Numbered from the stretch's first letter, positions 34,590 through 46,454 are shown. The stretch: DNA of 64,000 nucleotides from Ancistrus triradiatus (GCA_025084515.1 JAJAGP010000442.1:349166-413165), one strand, 5' to 3'. Made by a program: numbers and translations. Notes: a model not told the origin generated them from the letters alone.

Positions 34590-35300
34590 ACAGGTTGTGA
34601 ACCCTTGGAATTACATGTTTTTCTGCATTGTTTACCTATTTTAATCATAATGACTATCATCTAATCACAATAACAGACAAGCACATTCTGCCTAAAATAA
34701 TATTACACAAACATTTATACTTCTTATGTCTTTAGTAAATGCTTTGTTTAATTGTTCAACCATTACACCTGGAAATCTATGTGAACCCCAGCAGTAGAGA
34801 CATTCCTGTAGTTGCTTAGCAGACTTTTGGAACATTCTGAGATTTTTTTTTAATTATTATTATTTTTATTTATTTCTTTATTTTTGCATGAACAGCCTGC
34901 TTCAGGTCATGAAGGTCAAGCACCTCACTTTGCTTAAGTTCTGGACACTGATGTGGTTGTTCCAAAGCATAATTCTTCCCTTGTTGATTTGAGTCTACCA
35001 TCTCTTGGTAAATATTGTCTGTCTTGTTGAGTCACCAGCTTCTATCACACTGATAATTTTCCGCAAAAAAAATCTTTATACATTACATCATTGATTGCAA
35101 GCTGTCCAGGTTCTGTTCAGCCCCACACCATGATGCTCCCTCTGCCATGCTTCACAGTTGGACTGTTGAGGATTGTGCCCACATTGCTGTTTTTTTAACA
35201 TGGATCAGTCGTCCTGTCCCCTTTTCAGAAAAACAGCCCTAATGCATCATGTTTCCACCCCCATGCTTCACAGTAGGTATGGTGCCTAACAGCTCAGAAA
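34590..35300 (-). mobile_element. Composite of two Tc1-like relics
   Basis: At 35120-35170 the minus strand encodes TVKHGRGSIMVWG, the block between the first and second catalytic Asp in Tc1 transposases. At 35205-35285 a second version of the same block appears (VKHGGG, with the family 5 FFCKGD-like continuation), which cannot belong to one gene. The left part, GTTGTGAACCCTTGGAATTA at 34591, resembles a Tc1 terminal region. No intact frame. Confidence 0.55.
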
Positions 35301-35418
35301 CATCTTGAAAAGTCTACAGTCTTTTGTGAAGCAATATGTTGTTTATGCATTTTCTTTATGGTCCACACCATCAACAATAATGAACCAAAAACCAGAATTT
35401 TTTATAGAGAAAAGTTTT

Positions 35419-35733
35419 GGCAGCATGGTGGCACAAGTGGTTAGTGCTGTCGCCTTACAGCTCTACAGATCACTGGTTAGATTCCTAGTCTGGACATGTC
35501 TGTGCTGGTTTTCTCCATTTACTCCAGTTCCCTTTCACATTCCAAGGACATTGATGTCCCTAAAGTTTGCCAGAGTGTATGAGTGAGTATGTGTGTGTGT
35601 GTGTGCCCTGCGATATATTGGCACCCCGTCCAGGGTTGGTTCCCACTTTGGGCCCTATGCTGCTGGTTAGGCCATAGCACCCCGAGACCTGGAATTGGAT
35701 TATGCGGGTATAAAAATGAATGAATAAATGAAA
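35419..35733 (+). repeat. DANA-like SINE
   Basis: Head GGCAGCATGGTGGCACAAGT, GGTTAGTGCTGTCGCCTTAC, B-box-like GGTTAGATTCCTAG; body TTCACATTCCAAGGACATTG; tail GGCACCCCGTCCAGGGTTGG, ending in ATGAATGAATAAATGAA. Confidence 0.88.
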
Positions 35734-36637
35734 GATTACAATGTTATAGCAAAAACTATTTCACCAATAAAGCAAAATAAAAAGAACTTGATTGACACGG
35801 TATATTAAAAAGAGAGAGAGTGAAAGAGAGAGTTACGTCTACTGAAACACTCACTGGTACATCAAGAGAGAAGTGACTTAATCGCCATTCACACACTCGT
35901 TGTCTCGGATGGACGAACCCACTTAACTGGATTTGGACTAAGCTGAGCAGATGATCACCATTTAGTGAAGGAGAATCTGCATGTTCTTAATTTGGATCTT
36001 CTCTCGAGCTTCGCTCAGCTCTGTAAGCCGCCTTTAGCTCTTAATTCCCACTACACAATGGATTTAGGATACAACCCGTTCCTTTCAGACAAACCTCACA
36101 ACAGCACAAATACTCATAACTCATTCTATGGGATTCTGTCCTTAGTAACCCTGAAAATTAATGCTCTTGTTACAATCCCATGAAGTGGTGTGGTGTCCGT
36201 GTGATAGAAAGAGACAAAGGATAGTACTTAATTCTTAAACAAGTCTTTTCTAAGAAGAAGAAGAAGCTGGACAGACTGGCTTTTTTCTCTGTATTAGTTC
36301 TATTGTGTAAGATCTCTGTGGTGGGTTATGCTGATTCTGGCAAGCCTCCGAGGTCCATACAATTACATGCTTCCATTCACACTGGCACAATTGACTTAAG
36401 AAAATGTTTTACTGATTTTGAGGAGCCTCAAACATTTTTGTCCCCTTCATCCAGCAGGGTTAATAAACAGTGATATCCAGCATGTATTAATGGTATTCAA
36501 ATCTAACTGCATGTTTCTTCTCAATGGCACAGTAGTAAACAAAGAATATCTGTAAAACCCACTTCTGAATGGCATTACGATAATAATATCATGATAAAAC
36601 CAAACTTCTAGGTACCACTGCCCCTTTTCCACTCTAG
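35734..36637. other. No gene or repeat recognised
   Basis: Repeat-poor, with a GA-rich patch at 35812-35832 and a few CpGs near 35880-36010. No confident exon here. Confidence 0.4.
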
Positions 36638-36698
36638 GTCAAGGGATATGAAGGCAATGACTTCCAGATGAAGTGCAAACCCTTGGATCTGACCTTAG
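36638..36698 (+). CDS. Candidate host exon (61 nt)
   Basis: A pyrimidine-rich tract CCCCTTTTCCACTCTAG ends at 36637 and a GTATGG donor follows TTAG at 36698. Only one frame is open: VKGYEGNDFQMKCKPLDLTL, with one base left over; the other two frames hit stops. PLDLT resembles the PxDLS/T class of CtBP-binding motifs, which may be coincidence. I do not recognise the protein. It is not in a repeat that I know. It does not join in frame to the exon-like segment at 36986. Confidence 0.3.
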
Positions 36699-36985
36699 GT
36701 ATGGATGAAAAAATGAATCCAAAGCACCCCTAATTTCACCCCCTACCCCACCTCCACCTCTTGGCTGAAAACCCACACAGACTCCCTCATGTCCGATACT
36801 GTTAGTCAGTGATAATTAGCCATAAGCTGCACTGTCAGGAACAGAAAGAGATGCAGGGTTTAGCAGCACCAATTCTAACACTAAAGCTAACCAAGAACAA
36901 GCATTCCTGCTGTCACTTCTACCACTTTGCTAACACATAATTTACACTATATAGATAAATGTTTATCTTATCTATCTTTATGCAG

Positions 36986-37077
36986 GCACCAAACAAAGGC
37001 ATCCAAAAACATGACTATTAGTATCGACTTTGTCCAGCTTTGCTGCTGCTGTGTTTTATTCTCCTTCTCCTTTACTC
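36986..37077 (+). other. Exon-like segment with ATG and hydrophobic start (92 nt)
   Basis: Acceptor TCTATCTTTATGCAG precedes and donor GTAAGT follows CTC at 37077. An ATG at 37011 opens MTISIDFVQLCCCCVLFSF, a short hydrophobic Cys-rich stretch like a signal peptide, running to the donor. No downstream exon is identified, so this could be chance. Confidence 0.2.
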
Positions 37078-37304
37078 GTAAGTCCCACTAGACCACTAAA
37101 TATTACTGTGCAGTTAGGTACTGATGTTACTGATGTCCTAAATCACTGTTTCTTTATAAACTTAGATAGGGCAGGAAGTTGATAAACTAAGCTATTAGGG
37201 AACCTATGGAAATGACATACTAAGAGACACTGAGATTTTCTGTATAATCTCTTCCACTGTCATTATTTGTTTTTAGAGAATTCATACCTGTTAGCTGTCG
37301 AACG

Positions 37305-37404
37305 GTGGTGGTCTAGCGGTTAATCTGGACTATGGGACCAGAAGGTCTTACGTTCACATCACACTTCTGCTAGTCTGACACTGTTGGGTTCCTGAGCAAA
37401 TCCT
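37305..37404 (+). repeat. Family B SINE, 3' truncated
   Basis: ACGGTGGTGGTCTAGCGGTT (A box) and GGACCAGAAGGTCTTACG, ending after GGGTTCCTGAGCAAATCC, where GACTTG-rich sequence takes over. Confidence 0.7.
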
Positions 37405-37560
37405 TTAACCAGAGATGTGGACTTCAGTCACATGACTTGAACTCCAGTGCAACTCAAGTCCCGAATCTGATGACTTGCCATTTGACCACGTCAAAAACTG
37501 GCTTGGACTTGAAATCGGACTTGGGCCTTAAGATTTGAAAACCCATTTTTAACATTTTAA
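37405..37560 (+). repeat. GACTTG-rich dispersed repeat fragment
   Basis: Several GACTTGA/GACTTGG words (GTCACATGACTTGAACTCC, CTGATGACTTGCC, GGACTTGAAATCGGACTTGG), a composition I know from interspersed fish repeats. Class not assigned. Confidence 0.45.
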
Positions 37561-38896
37561 CAATTATTTTTCCAAGTGGTAAAATAACATTGAATCACAT
37601 AACTGAGAATTTTGTATTTCTTGCATGGTGCTGTATCACTGTAATGTTAGGGAGCTGAGTTGCTTAGCTGTAACAACAAGTGAAATTCTGCAGCCAATCA
37701 CAGGAAACTTCGCGGACACCAGTGATGAACTATGTGCAGGCTAGAAGCATGCTGCCAAAATAATCCTTTACAACTGTAAATACTCTGCTGTAGTGAATAA
37801 AAGAAATAACTGCTGTATCCAAATTGTGGGGTGAAGATCACAGATGGAGATGCAAAAACACTGAACTTTACAAAAAAATTGAGGCTACAAAAAATGGTAA
37901 GTCTGTTCTTAAATAGTTTACATAGTAAGTAACTAGCTAGATAACTTAGCGAGCTAGTGATGAACACTAGCTAGCTAATGTGAATGGAGCTTGCTCCCAA
38001 CATAGTGTTTATATTGCTGATTTTTTTCTAGCTGCTATTGTCAAAAAATGTTTCAGTAGCTATGATGATTTTTAGCTTCATTTGTCTCTGTTTTGTTTTA
38101 ATTCACTCCAGTGTCCACCTCTGAATTGTTATTGGTTTATTTCCTATCATTTGTCAATAATCCTTTGCTTAATGCTAGTGTATATACAGCAGTCTGTGTG
38201 CATGCATTCACTGTATGCTTTCACTTATTGTTTCTTTGTACAGGATACAGGAAGAACAACAACAGTGTTTCAAAAGCCATTTTTTGTCTATTGCCAATGT
38301 TTTTTGGAAAAGTGCTAATCAACCATCCTCTGAGCATATCAATCTGTATCATTCAATCCAATGTAAAAACTAAGAACAGCTTTGTTTTGTGCTGTAGTGA
38401 CTATGCACTGACCAGTCCAGTTTTCCATCAAGTAGGTGAACATTTAGCCAAATTTATTATTCAATTGGTTCCTGGAAAATATATGTAATCATACTTTATA
38501 CAAGCATATCCAGAATTACTGACACCTGTAAAGGTGGGTTCAACAGGTTATTAAATATCTTTAAGATCAATTAGCTTAATCTCACACTAAAAATAAGAAA
38601 AAAAAATCTAATAAAATATTATGATAAAATAAGTTTTACCAATGCCACATATGGCATGATAATTAACACACCTAAACTTTTTAATGATTCAAATCTTACT
38701 CAAACATAAGTGAATTCTGAATGTTTAGTCATATGTTAGTTTACGTTTTATGGGAGCACTAGGGAGCACTAGTTTGAGGTGACACAGAAGTTGAAATCCT
38801 CATACATCGACATGGGAAAATGGTACATTGTAAATGAAATGAAACACAGGCTATATATGTAGTGTCTAATGGACTGTAGTGTCTAATGGACTCATG
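37561..38896. other. No gene recognised
   Basis: AT-rich. The 125-codon frame at 38111-38488 is Phe/Cys-rich with no domain match. A TTTCTTTGTACAG acceptor-like site at 38241 lacks a matching donor. Confidence 0.35.
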
Positions 38897-39092
38897 GACT
38901 GTGGTGGCCTAGCGTTTAGAGTACTGGATTATGGACCAGAAGGTCCAGCGTTCAAATCCCACCTCTGCCAAGTTGCCACTGTTGGGTCCTTGAGCAAGGC
39001 CCTTAAAAACCCACAATTGCTTGGACTGTAAGATTGCATCAATTGTAAGTCGCTCTGGATAAGGGCGTCTGCTAAATGATGTAAATGTAAAT
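38897..39092 (+). repeat. Family B SINE, near complete
   Basis: A box GACTGTGGTGGCCTAGCG, B box GCGTTCAAATCCCACCTC, body CACTGTTGGGTCCTTGAGCA, tail AAGTCGCTCTGGATAAGGGC and GTCTGCTAAATGATGTAAAT, ending in repeated AAATGT. Confidence 0.88.
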
Positions 39093-39569
39093 GTCTAAAT
39101 GTACTGTTTGATCAATAATTAAGGTGTTTAAAACAGCTACAGATATAATGAACCTGTCTGGAACAAGGCAAACATGTACTTTGCTCATATACATCAAAGA
39201 GGAGGGTAAGAGGGACAAAAAGTTCACCTAGGATCACAACTGGAGATTTGCAGCAGATGGTGGCATCTTGTGGCCACCAAGCATCCAAATTTACAACTTG
39301 ACATCGCCACCATGCCAACAAACTGATTTGAAGGTGTATTAGAAGAAAGCCTGTTTTACTATAAACATATGCACCTGCTATTCTTGAAACTTTAACTGGA
39401 ATTTGACTCTGTGGTCCAATATGGTCAAACACTTGACGTGTTTGAAATAAAATGAAGCGTGCTTATACTGAATGGAACCTACTCCCTACTATTAAATATA
39501 GTAAGTATCTGCAATGATATGAAGCTGTATGTTCCCTGGGAACCTTGCTGCATGGACATAAATTAACAC
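39093..39569. other. No recognised feature
   Basis: A 106-codon minus-strand frame (39112-39432) shows no recognised domain. Confidence 0.35.
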
Positions 39570-40058
39570 TCACTCACCCATTTTCTGTACCCACTTAAAC
39601 CAGTTTAGGGCTGCGGCTTGGGGGTACCGTTGGGGCTTTACCAGCAGTACAGGTGCAAGGCAGGAACAAACTCTGGATAGGTGACAATCCACATGCCCAC
39701 TCATTTGTCAACTCACACTAGATCACTTTTTTCAGACATGGCAGTTGACCTAACACATGTCTTTATAATTTGGGAGGACATCTGATTACACTGAGAAAAC
39801 CCATGCAGACATGGGGAGAACACACACACAACTAGGGAGTTTTTCCTTGCCACTGTTGCCCTAGGCTTGCTCAATTTAGGATTGGACGTAGTTATTAGGA
39901 GATAATCTAAACTTGTAAAGTTGCTTTGAGACAATGCTCCATTGTAAAAAGCGCTATATAAATAAATCTGACTTGACTTGACTTGACACACTCAACACAG
40001 GCAACGACTGAACCATGACTAAAACCTGAATTTCTGTGAGGCAAGAGTTCTAAGGAGT
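39570..40058 (-). repeat. DANA-like SINE split by a TCAAG repeat
   Basis: Left part 39570-39831: CACTCACTCACCCATTTTCT, AGTTGACCTAACACATGTCT, AACCCATGCAGACATGGGGA. Right part 39991-40058: ACTCAACACAGGCAACGACT, CTGTGAGGCAAGAGTTCTAA, i.e. the tRNA-like end. Between them lies the TCAAG repeat. Confidence 0.75.
39832..39990 (-). repeat. TCAAG-headed interspersed repeat, copy 3
   Basis: GGGAGTTTTTCCTTGCCACT, TGCCCTAGGCTTGCTCAATT and AAAAAGCGCTATATAAATAA, ending in three TGACT/CTTGA pentamers. Inserted in the SINE at 39570-40058. It lacks the far part seen in copy 1. Confidence 0.8.
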
Positions 40059-40319
40059 TCCTTATTCTAAACTTCAATTAAAGCATTAGAAGACAGTGTT
40101 GTTATGTTGGCAAATTTAGATTTAGCACAAAGTGCTAAATCCAGCTATGCCACTAAGAGTGACACACTGGCAAAGACAAGTGTACTTATAAGAAATCAAC
40201 TTTCATTAAAATGTTCGATTGCTCTCATATTTTCAATTCAATCCAACCATTTTATGACAGTTTAACCATCTTTTCCAAGCTATCTTTATCAGTATTATTG
40301 TGGGTCTTGTTTTCCTGTA

Positions 40320-40500
40320 GTTCTCTAAGATGTTCCTTCCCTATTCCTTTCTGGGTTTGACCTCTGCCCTGATTTCTTGGCTTTGGCTTGCAGATATACC
40401 TACGATAATCATGTCTGTACGCGATCTGACCTCCACTGTGGATTCTGACCGCGTTCACTGGAAATGCCTGAATAAACAGACTGTCTACAAAATCCCAGAA
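40320..40500 (+). repeat. LTR-like fragment (tentative)
   Basis: CTGGGTTTGACCTCTGCCCT and TGGATTCTGACCGCGTTCAC, then GGAAATGCCTGAATAAACAG resemble the R region and polyadenylation signal of fish LTRs, rich in TTTGACCTCTGCC and CCTGAATAAA. No LTR ends or partner were identified. Confidence 0.3.
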
Positions 40501-42380
40501 CTACACAGGGCAAGGTTTCCTGAAAGCACTGAAAGTACAATTTATAACATCTTAACATTTAAAGACAGAGTAATACTAGCCACTCAATACTTTTGAGACA
40601 CTACATCTTTATACTGCCTCAGAATACTGCATAAAGGCAACCACTCTAAACAGATTTTTCTTTAATTTTTACTAAGCTGTTGATATATTTTACATAACCA
40701 TTTAGAAGTTGAACATAAAAACTTTGCATTAAATGGGTCTCATGACATGATAACAGGTTTGCTGTGTATTTCTAGGTCTGCAGAATTCTTGCATATTAAT
40801 GGTTTTGTCAGAAGGTTGGCTTGATAGAACTGTCTTTTATCTGGTTGTGTATAAGCTTTAATCTCATCTCTTTCATCATCAAGACCCTCTTTCACTCACT
40901 CCGTTTCTTCTTTTGTGCTTTTCCCCCCATCTTTGATTAAAATTGATTGCGATGCGACAGCCGCTTGGCAGGGGAAGGCGTTGTGGAGGTTTTTTTTTTT
41001 GTGACTGTGTGTATATATTTGTGTATGTGTTTGTGTGTGTGTAAAATGCTGTCCCTCTGTCTACCCCGCACACAACTTGGCATGTGTCATTCATTTATTA
41101 TTGATGGCAGCACAGCTGGCATTAGAGCAGGCTGCACACTACACTGGGCCACTATTGTTCCAGTTGCCTCGAGTGAGTTTTTTGGGAAACCGTCAAGTTC
41201 CCAGAATGCACAGGTGTCAAATCTGCATTCCAAACAGACTTTTAGAAGTAGCAAGGACTTCCAAATAAGGTCTGTCTGATCTCATACTGATAAGCAACCT
41301 GTTTGTGGAGACACTAGACTTAAGCACTTGAAGTAGCTTTCCATTTTCCATTTCGCCTCAATCACAGAACTGTTAAGAAAGAGTAAAAAATACTTTTTCT
41401 GCCCAAACCTGCATGATTCCATTTTATATGCTGATTACTGGAAATATAATATGATGTTACTTTTTCCCCCCAGGCTGCACTTTTGGCCCGGATCTCTCTG
41501 ATTGTGTTATAATGTCGAAACTCGGAAGGCAAAGTTCGTGAATTTTAGTGCCAAAAATGAGTCACCCAGTCGAAGCTCTTGAGTAAACCTTGCCATTTGA
41601 TTGGTTCTTAACCTGATTTGTCATTCTGTACTGTCTTATATTGACACTGTTGACTATATTGATTGTTGATTATTTTAACTTTAAGTTAGACAGAAAGGTA
41701 ATTGTTGGTTCAACTGCCTCTGTGTTAACTACCCAGTGAGCTTATGTGGATACATCACGGGGAATTTGAAGACTACCCAGCTTAACATCAACACAGACTT
41801 TCTACTCAGATTTGATACACAAAAACAAGGCTTGTACTCCTGAACATTTGCTTTGTATCATTTCTGTAATCTGCACCCTCGCCGAACTAACTGAATATGA
41901 TTATAAATTGTTTTAGTTTTGTTTTGTTCAACTGATTCATAATCACAGCCACAATCATGATGCGCAAATGATTAACAGTATCATTTTTTAAGCTAATTCC
42001 ATGCCTCTTTTACAAGACTTGTATCCATACTTTCACACTGCGTGTCCTTACAAATGTCCTTACAAAGTGGGTGTCCTGAGCCTACTCTTATCCTCTCTCT
42101 CCCCATTCTCTCTCTCTCTCACTCTTCTCTCTCAGTAAGCTTCCAAAGCCTTTTTTCCACCAAATGCAAGTCACCGTGAAAAATGCGCTGCTCCAATATT
42201 TGCACAGAAGTGGGTTCTGGGTAAAGCAGATAGCCTATCAGTGTTTGAGTTTGGCTTCCCATGCCCTCAATAGCCTGTTTAGCTTATTGATTGGTTTGGC
42301 AAGAAAAACTGGGTCCCCTTAGCAGTGACCAAGGTCATCTGACACATGTCCCTCGTGCTGTCTCTAACCCCCCAACAAAG

Positions 42381-42381
<1 letters not shown>
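40501..42381. other. Repeat-poor sequence, no gene confirmed
   Basis: Contains short GT-rich (41002-41042) and CT-rich (42100-42130) parts and one exon-like segment at 41474. I recognise no repeat family here. Conserved non-coding sequence is possible but cannot be tested from one sequence. Confidence 0.4.
41474..41582 (+). other. Exon-like segment (109 nt), weak
   Basis: Acceptor GTTACTTTTTCCCCCCAG and donor TTGA/GTAAAC frame a 109-nt stretch. Two frames stop early; the third reads GPDLSDCVIMSKLGRQSS and stops, so it could only be a last coding exon. Not recognised. Confidence 0.12.

Positions 42382-42427
<46 letters not shown>
42382..42427. repeat. (CA)n microsatellite
   Basis: About 22 CA units. 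Confidence 0.95.
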
Positions 42428-42428
<1 letters not shown>

Positions 42429-43436
42429 TAAGGGAATACCATGTATGACTGTGGATGAAGGGCCACTCATTGGCTGATGGTGTGCATCAGCATGAGAGCA
42501 CATGGGAACGCGCGAGAAGTCTGTTTGTGAGAACAACAGCCAAGTGTGGATGTGTGCTCGAGAAATTGAGCATATTGCAATGTGTGCTTGTGTGCATTGA
42601 CTCGAGTAGAGTTCAGTGGCTTTAGGAGAACTGTAGGATCAATGCCATTGACACAGTCATCAGAGCAGCCAATACATGAATCTGCCCGACAGCGGGATAC
42701 ACTTGTCCTTTCAATCTGCACTCCTCACTTTCTCTTCCAGCAGCACTGACTCTCAACACGATCTGACAATTGCAAACATATTAAAAAAAACAACTCATAG
42801 CAACTAATACATTGTTTGGATTATAATACGAACTGACCCAATGAGCACAAAGACGGCTAAATAATGTCCATGCAATATTTTAGGGAACAAATAGATTTAT
42901 GTCAGAGTTTGCAGTTTGCAAGGATGTTGAAAAAAGATAGCTATTGTCAAAGTTGCATACACATATTTAAAAGATCCAGGCAGGATGTGCCTCCATGGTC
43001 ATCTCTGGCCAGTCAAAGTGTTTTAGGAGGTTATTGGACACAGTTTTTAATCATAATTTCATTAACATGAAACCCTAACAAATGTAAAGTTTTTAAAACA
43101 AATTGTATTTAATTGTGCCAAAGATAGTAAATACCTGCTTGTTCATGATAATTGTTCAGATTTTTTTATTCAAATTTGTAAATGAAACAATATCTAGACT
43201 GTCAGCAAATGGTATTGTGTAGGAACCTTTTTGTTCCTCAAGGTACAAACAATATAAATGTATCTTCACCAGTGAACCTTATATGAAGTTCCTCAAAAGT
43301 TATGTTCCTCTAACTAAACTGTAAGTATAAATTTTCTCCCTTCTTTTCTACATTTTTTGTTGAATTGTCAAATATTTTATATTACATGTACACTTTGTAC
43401 AGAGAATTACAAACAATACAATATTACAATGTTCAA
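42428..43436. other. No gene recognised
   Basis: Unassigned; a few CpG words near 42505-42570. Confidence 0.35.
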
Positions 43437-43548
43437 TCCAAGCAAGGTTAGTGAACTTGATCAATGGCCCAACAGTGACAGCTTGAATCATGGACTTTCT
43501 GGTCCATAGTCCAGTGCCTTAACTTCTGGGCTACCACAGTCCCTAATT
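43437..43548 (-). repeat. Family B SINE fragment
   Basis: TCCAAGCAAGGTTAGTGAAC, ATGGCCCAACAGTGACAGCT, CTGGTCCATAGTCCAGTGCC and GGGCTACCACAGTCC: minus-strand head and part of the body, B box decayed, tail missing. Confidence 0.7.
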
Positions 43549-44569
43549 TTGTGTCCAGTCTTGGCAATTGAAATTCTGATTAGTAGTACAGAACATCAGC
43601 TACTAAACCGCGACTGTCCTGTTACAGGTTTTTTTTTCTCCCTTGGGGGTGGCTAAAATGATTTGGAAAAAAAAGTCACCACAGAAAGCATTGTACCATT
43701 ATCAACTGAAGAGGATGCAAAAGAGCACTAATAATGAATAGTATAAATCTGTATGAACTGTATGAAATATATTTTCTTATGTTTTGTATGTAATGACACA
43801 AAATGCCTCTGTTTTATTTATGCCTTAGTTTATTTTATTTTAATCTTGTCTATGGCATAAATATGCATTGTTATTCGTAATGAAAGCCATTACACCAAGT
43901 TGTTACAAGGTAGACTGGAAAAGGTCTAGAAAAGGTCTGGAATAATTTTGTGATTAAAGGGCAAGAATGCTGTGTGCAATACTGCTAAGCAGTCAAGTGT
44001 GTGTGAGTGTCACCGAAGTCACTCTAAAAATGCAAAAGGCTGTGAGGACTTTACAGTGTCAGGCTGAAAATCTGTCCCTCCATTGCTGCCTCCCTAGTAG
44101 GCAGTTAGATAAGCTACTACGCCAAATGCCTCAATTATCATAACTAGAAAGAAAGGTCCACAAAGCATCTCACCTCTGCCATCACATTTACATTTGTGTA
44201 AAGAAATCAAATTTTGATGGGAAAACTGGGAACCATCACAAACAAAAGGACAAAACATCATTAATATACAGAGACTTAGATATAAGATAACTACTGGAGT
44301 AGTTGGGGAGAAGGAGGAGACACTTGCATCATCTACTCTCCTGCTTTACTACTAGATGTATCCTCAGATACACTTTGCCATATACTATTGAATGAGTTTA
44401 AAATATAGTTTATTAGTTGATACATTTACATTTTGTAATTTGGCAGAGACTTACAAAATATGCAAAAAGTTAAAGGTGCCACGATGCAAGTACTGAAAAG
44501 AGTATTCATTCCCTGTCATACCCTCGGTTTCACACTAAGTACATATAATACTAATAATACCAACAACAA

Positions 44570-44601
<32 letters not shown>

Positions 44602-44989
44602 TACTAAGATCTTAAATATGAAACAAAAAAATGTATACAGCAACAGATAAAGTACAAAACGTGCAGATCAAAGTACAGGCATTATCCTAGGAATCATTTG
44701 AATAGACTTGTGCTGTTATTACTGCTGTACTACTAGACTGATGTATACTGGTATAATACATCTGAAACATACAACAGCAAAACGGAAACAGTTGGGATAG
44801 TGTAGAGAATGCAAATAAAAAAAGAAAGCAGTGATTTCCAAATTTGCTTTGACTTGTATTTAATTGCAGACAGCATATACACAGGATATTCCATGTTTTT
44901 TTCTAGTCAGCTTCATTTCATTTGTAAATCTTCCATCCCCATAACCGAATAGTGTGGGACAGTATGGAAAGTGCAATTGAAAAAAAAAA
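43549..44989. other. No gene recognised; (AAT)n at 44571-44601
   Basis: AT-rich unassigned sequence with one (AAT)n microsatellite. ACATTTACATTTTGTAATTT at 44425 resembles the end of a minus-strand family B SINE tail. Confidence 0.45.
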
Positions 44990-45575
44990 AAGATCACGGC
45001 AGGGGTGCAAAGAGCAACACTCCTCTCCAAAAGAACATCTCCACCCATCTGTATTTTGCTAACACATGGACAAGCCAGAGGGATATTAGAAACATTTTAT
45101 GGAAAGTTTAATGGACACGTTATGTCTGGAGAAGGGAAAACACTGCAATCCAACATAAGAACCTTATGCCATATGTGAAACATGATGGTGGTAGTATCAT
45201 GGTTTGGGTCTGTTTGCTGCATATGAGACATGACCTCTTATCATCATTGATTGAACAATTCATTGTGAATTAAACCAGAAAATTCTAAGAAAAAATGCCA
45301 GGAATTTCAGAATGCCATGAACTGAATCTCAAGAGAAAGTATCTCATGCCATGAGCCTAAGCACACAAGTCATTCTACCAAAAATGGTTAAGAAGAATAC
45401 AGTTAATATTTTTGAAATCCAAGTCCTAAGCCAACAGAGATGTTGTGGAAGGACTTGAATCAAGCTGTTCATATGATAAAACCCACTGACATCCCAGATT
45501 TGAAGATGCTCTATATAATGGAATGGGCTAAAATTCTTCAAGTTGATGTGCAGGACTGATCAGCAGTTACTTGAA
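44990..45575 (+). mobile_element. Tc1-like element, family 1, internal fragment
   Basis: HGRVALQR-like decayed start near 45000, then KHDGGSIMVWVC-like sequence near 45178-45220 (AACATGATGGTGGTAGTATC), the STKNG-type block near 45370 and TEMLWKDLNQAVHM near 45435-45480, which contains the region of the DDE Glu. Frameshifts throughout; both termini missing. Confidence 0.7.
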
Positions 45576-45631
45576 ATATTTAGCTGCAGTTATTGCTACA
45601 AACTAGATACCGAAAATACTATGTTTGTCCG

Positions 45632-46269
45632 CTTTACTCTGCTCTCTAATGGTCAAGACCCCCACAGGACCAGCACAGATCAGGTACTGTTTGGGTGGTG
45701 GGTCATTCTGAGCACTGCAGTGACACTGATGTGGTGGTGGTGTGTTGCACTGATACGAGTGGATCAGACATAGCAGTGCTGCTGGACTGAAGTGTCACTT
45801 CTAGACAGAGAGTAGTCCACCAGTCAAAAATGTAGGCAGCATCCTGTGAGCACTAATGAAGGTTTATAGGATGACGAACACAAACTGTGCAGAAATAGGA
45901 TGTAGGACTGTGGTAGCCTAGCGGTTAAGGTACTGGACTATGGGCCAGAAGGTCCAGGGTTCAAATCCCACCACTGCCTTGCTGCCACTGTTGGGTCCTT
46001 GAGCAAGACCCTTAACCCACAATTGCTTGGATTGTAAGGTTGTACCAATTAAGGTCGCTCTGGATAAGGGTGTCTGCTAAATGCTGTAAATGTAAATGTT
46101 TTTGCAATAGATGAGCTGTGAGTGCACAGCAGCACTGCAGTGTCTGATCCAATCGTACCAGCATCACCAAATCAGTGTCACTGCAGTACTGAGAATGATC
46201 CACCACCCAAATAGTACCTGATCTGTGCTGGTCCTGTGGGGGTCTTGACCATTAGAGAGCACAGTAAAG
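45632..46269. mobile_element. Palindromic MITE-like element with SINE in centre
   Basis: Two ~99-bp arms, 45632-45730 and 46171-46269, are near-perfect inverted copies: CTCTCTAATGGTCAAGACCC / GTCTTGACCATTAGAGAGC. Between them lie less similar arms and the SINE at 45906-46099. The sequence is a common repeat of fish genomes with terminal arms rich in CAGGACCAGCACAGATCAGG. No transposase. A second copy is at 62225. Confidence 0.8.
45906..46099 (+). repeat. Family B SINE, near complete
   Basis: The best copy in the window: A box TGGTAGCCTAGCGGTTAAGG, B box GGGTTCAAATCCCACC, body GCTGCCACTGTTGGGTCC, tail TCGCTCTGGATAAGGGTGTC and TGCTGTAAATGTAAATG. Located at the centre of the palindromic element. 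Confidence 0.9.
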
Positions 46270-46454
46270 GGAACAAAGTATCTAGAGAAACAATTGGACT
46301 ACGATCTGTAATTACAGAACTACAAAATGCAGTGACTTCTAAAACTTAAAGAAATAAGCAGAATCTAAACTGAAAAATGTGGAATACCTAAGACTTTTCC
46401 ACAGTACTGTAGCTATGGCAAATTTAACTGATTGTACACAGCTTGATTTTATCT

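Noticed and set aside
38111..38488. 125-codon plus-strand frame
   Set aside because: Composition follows AT-rich DNA (Phe, Cys, Leu rich), no domain recognised.
39112..39432. 106-codon minus-strand frame
   Set aside because: No domain, no splice context and no codon bias that I can judge; likely chance.
41474..41582. Exon-like segment used as evidence of a gene
   Set aside because: Kept only as a very weak feature: frame stops inside the segment and there is no partner exon.
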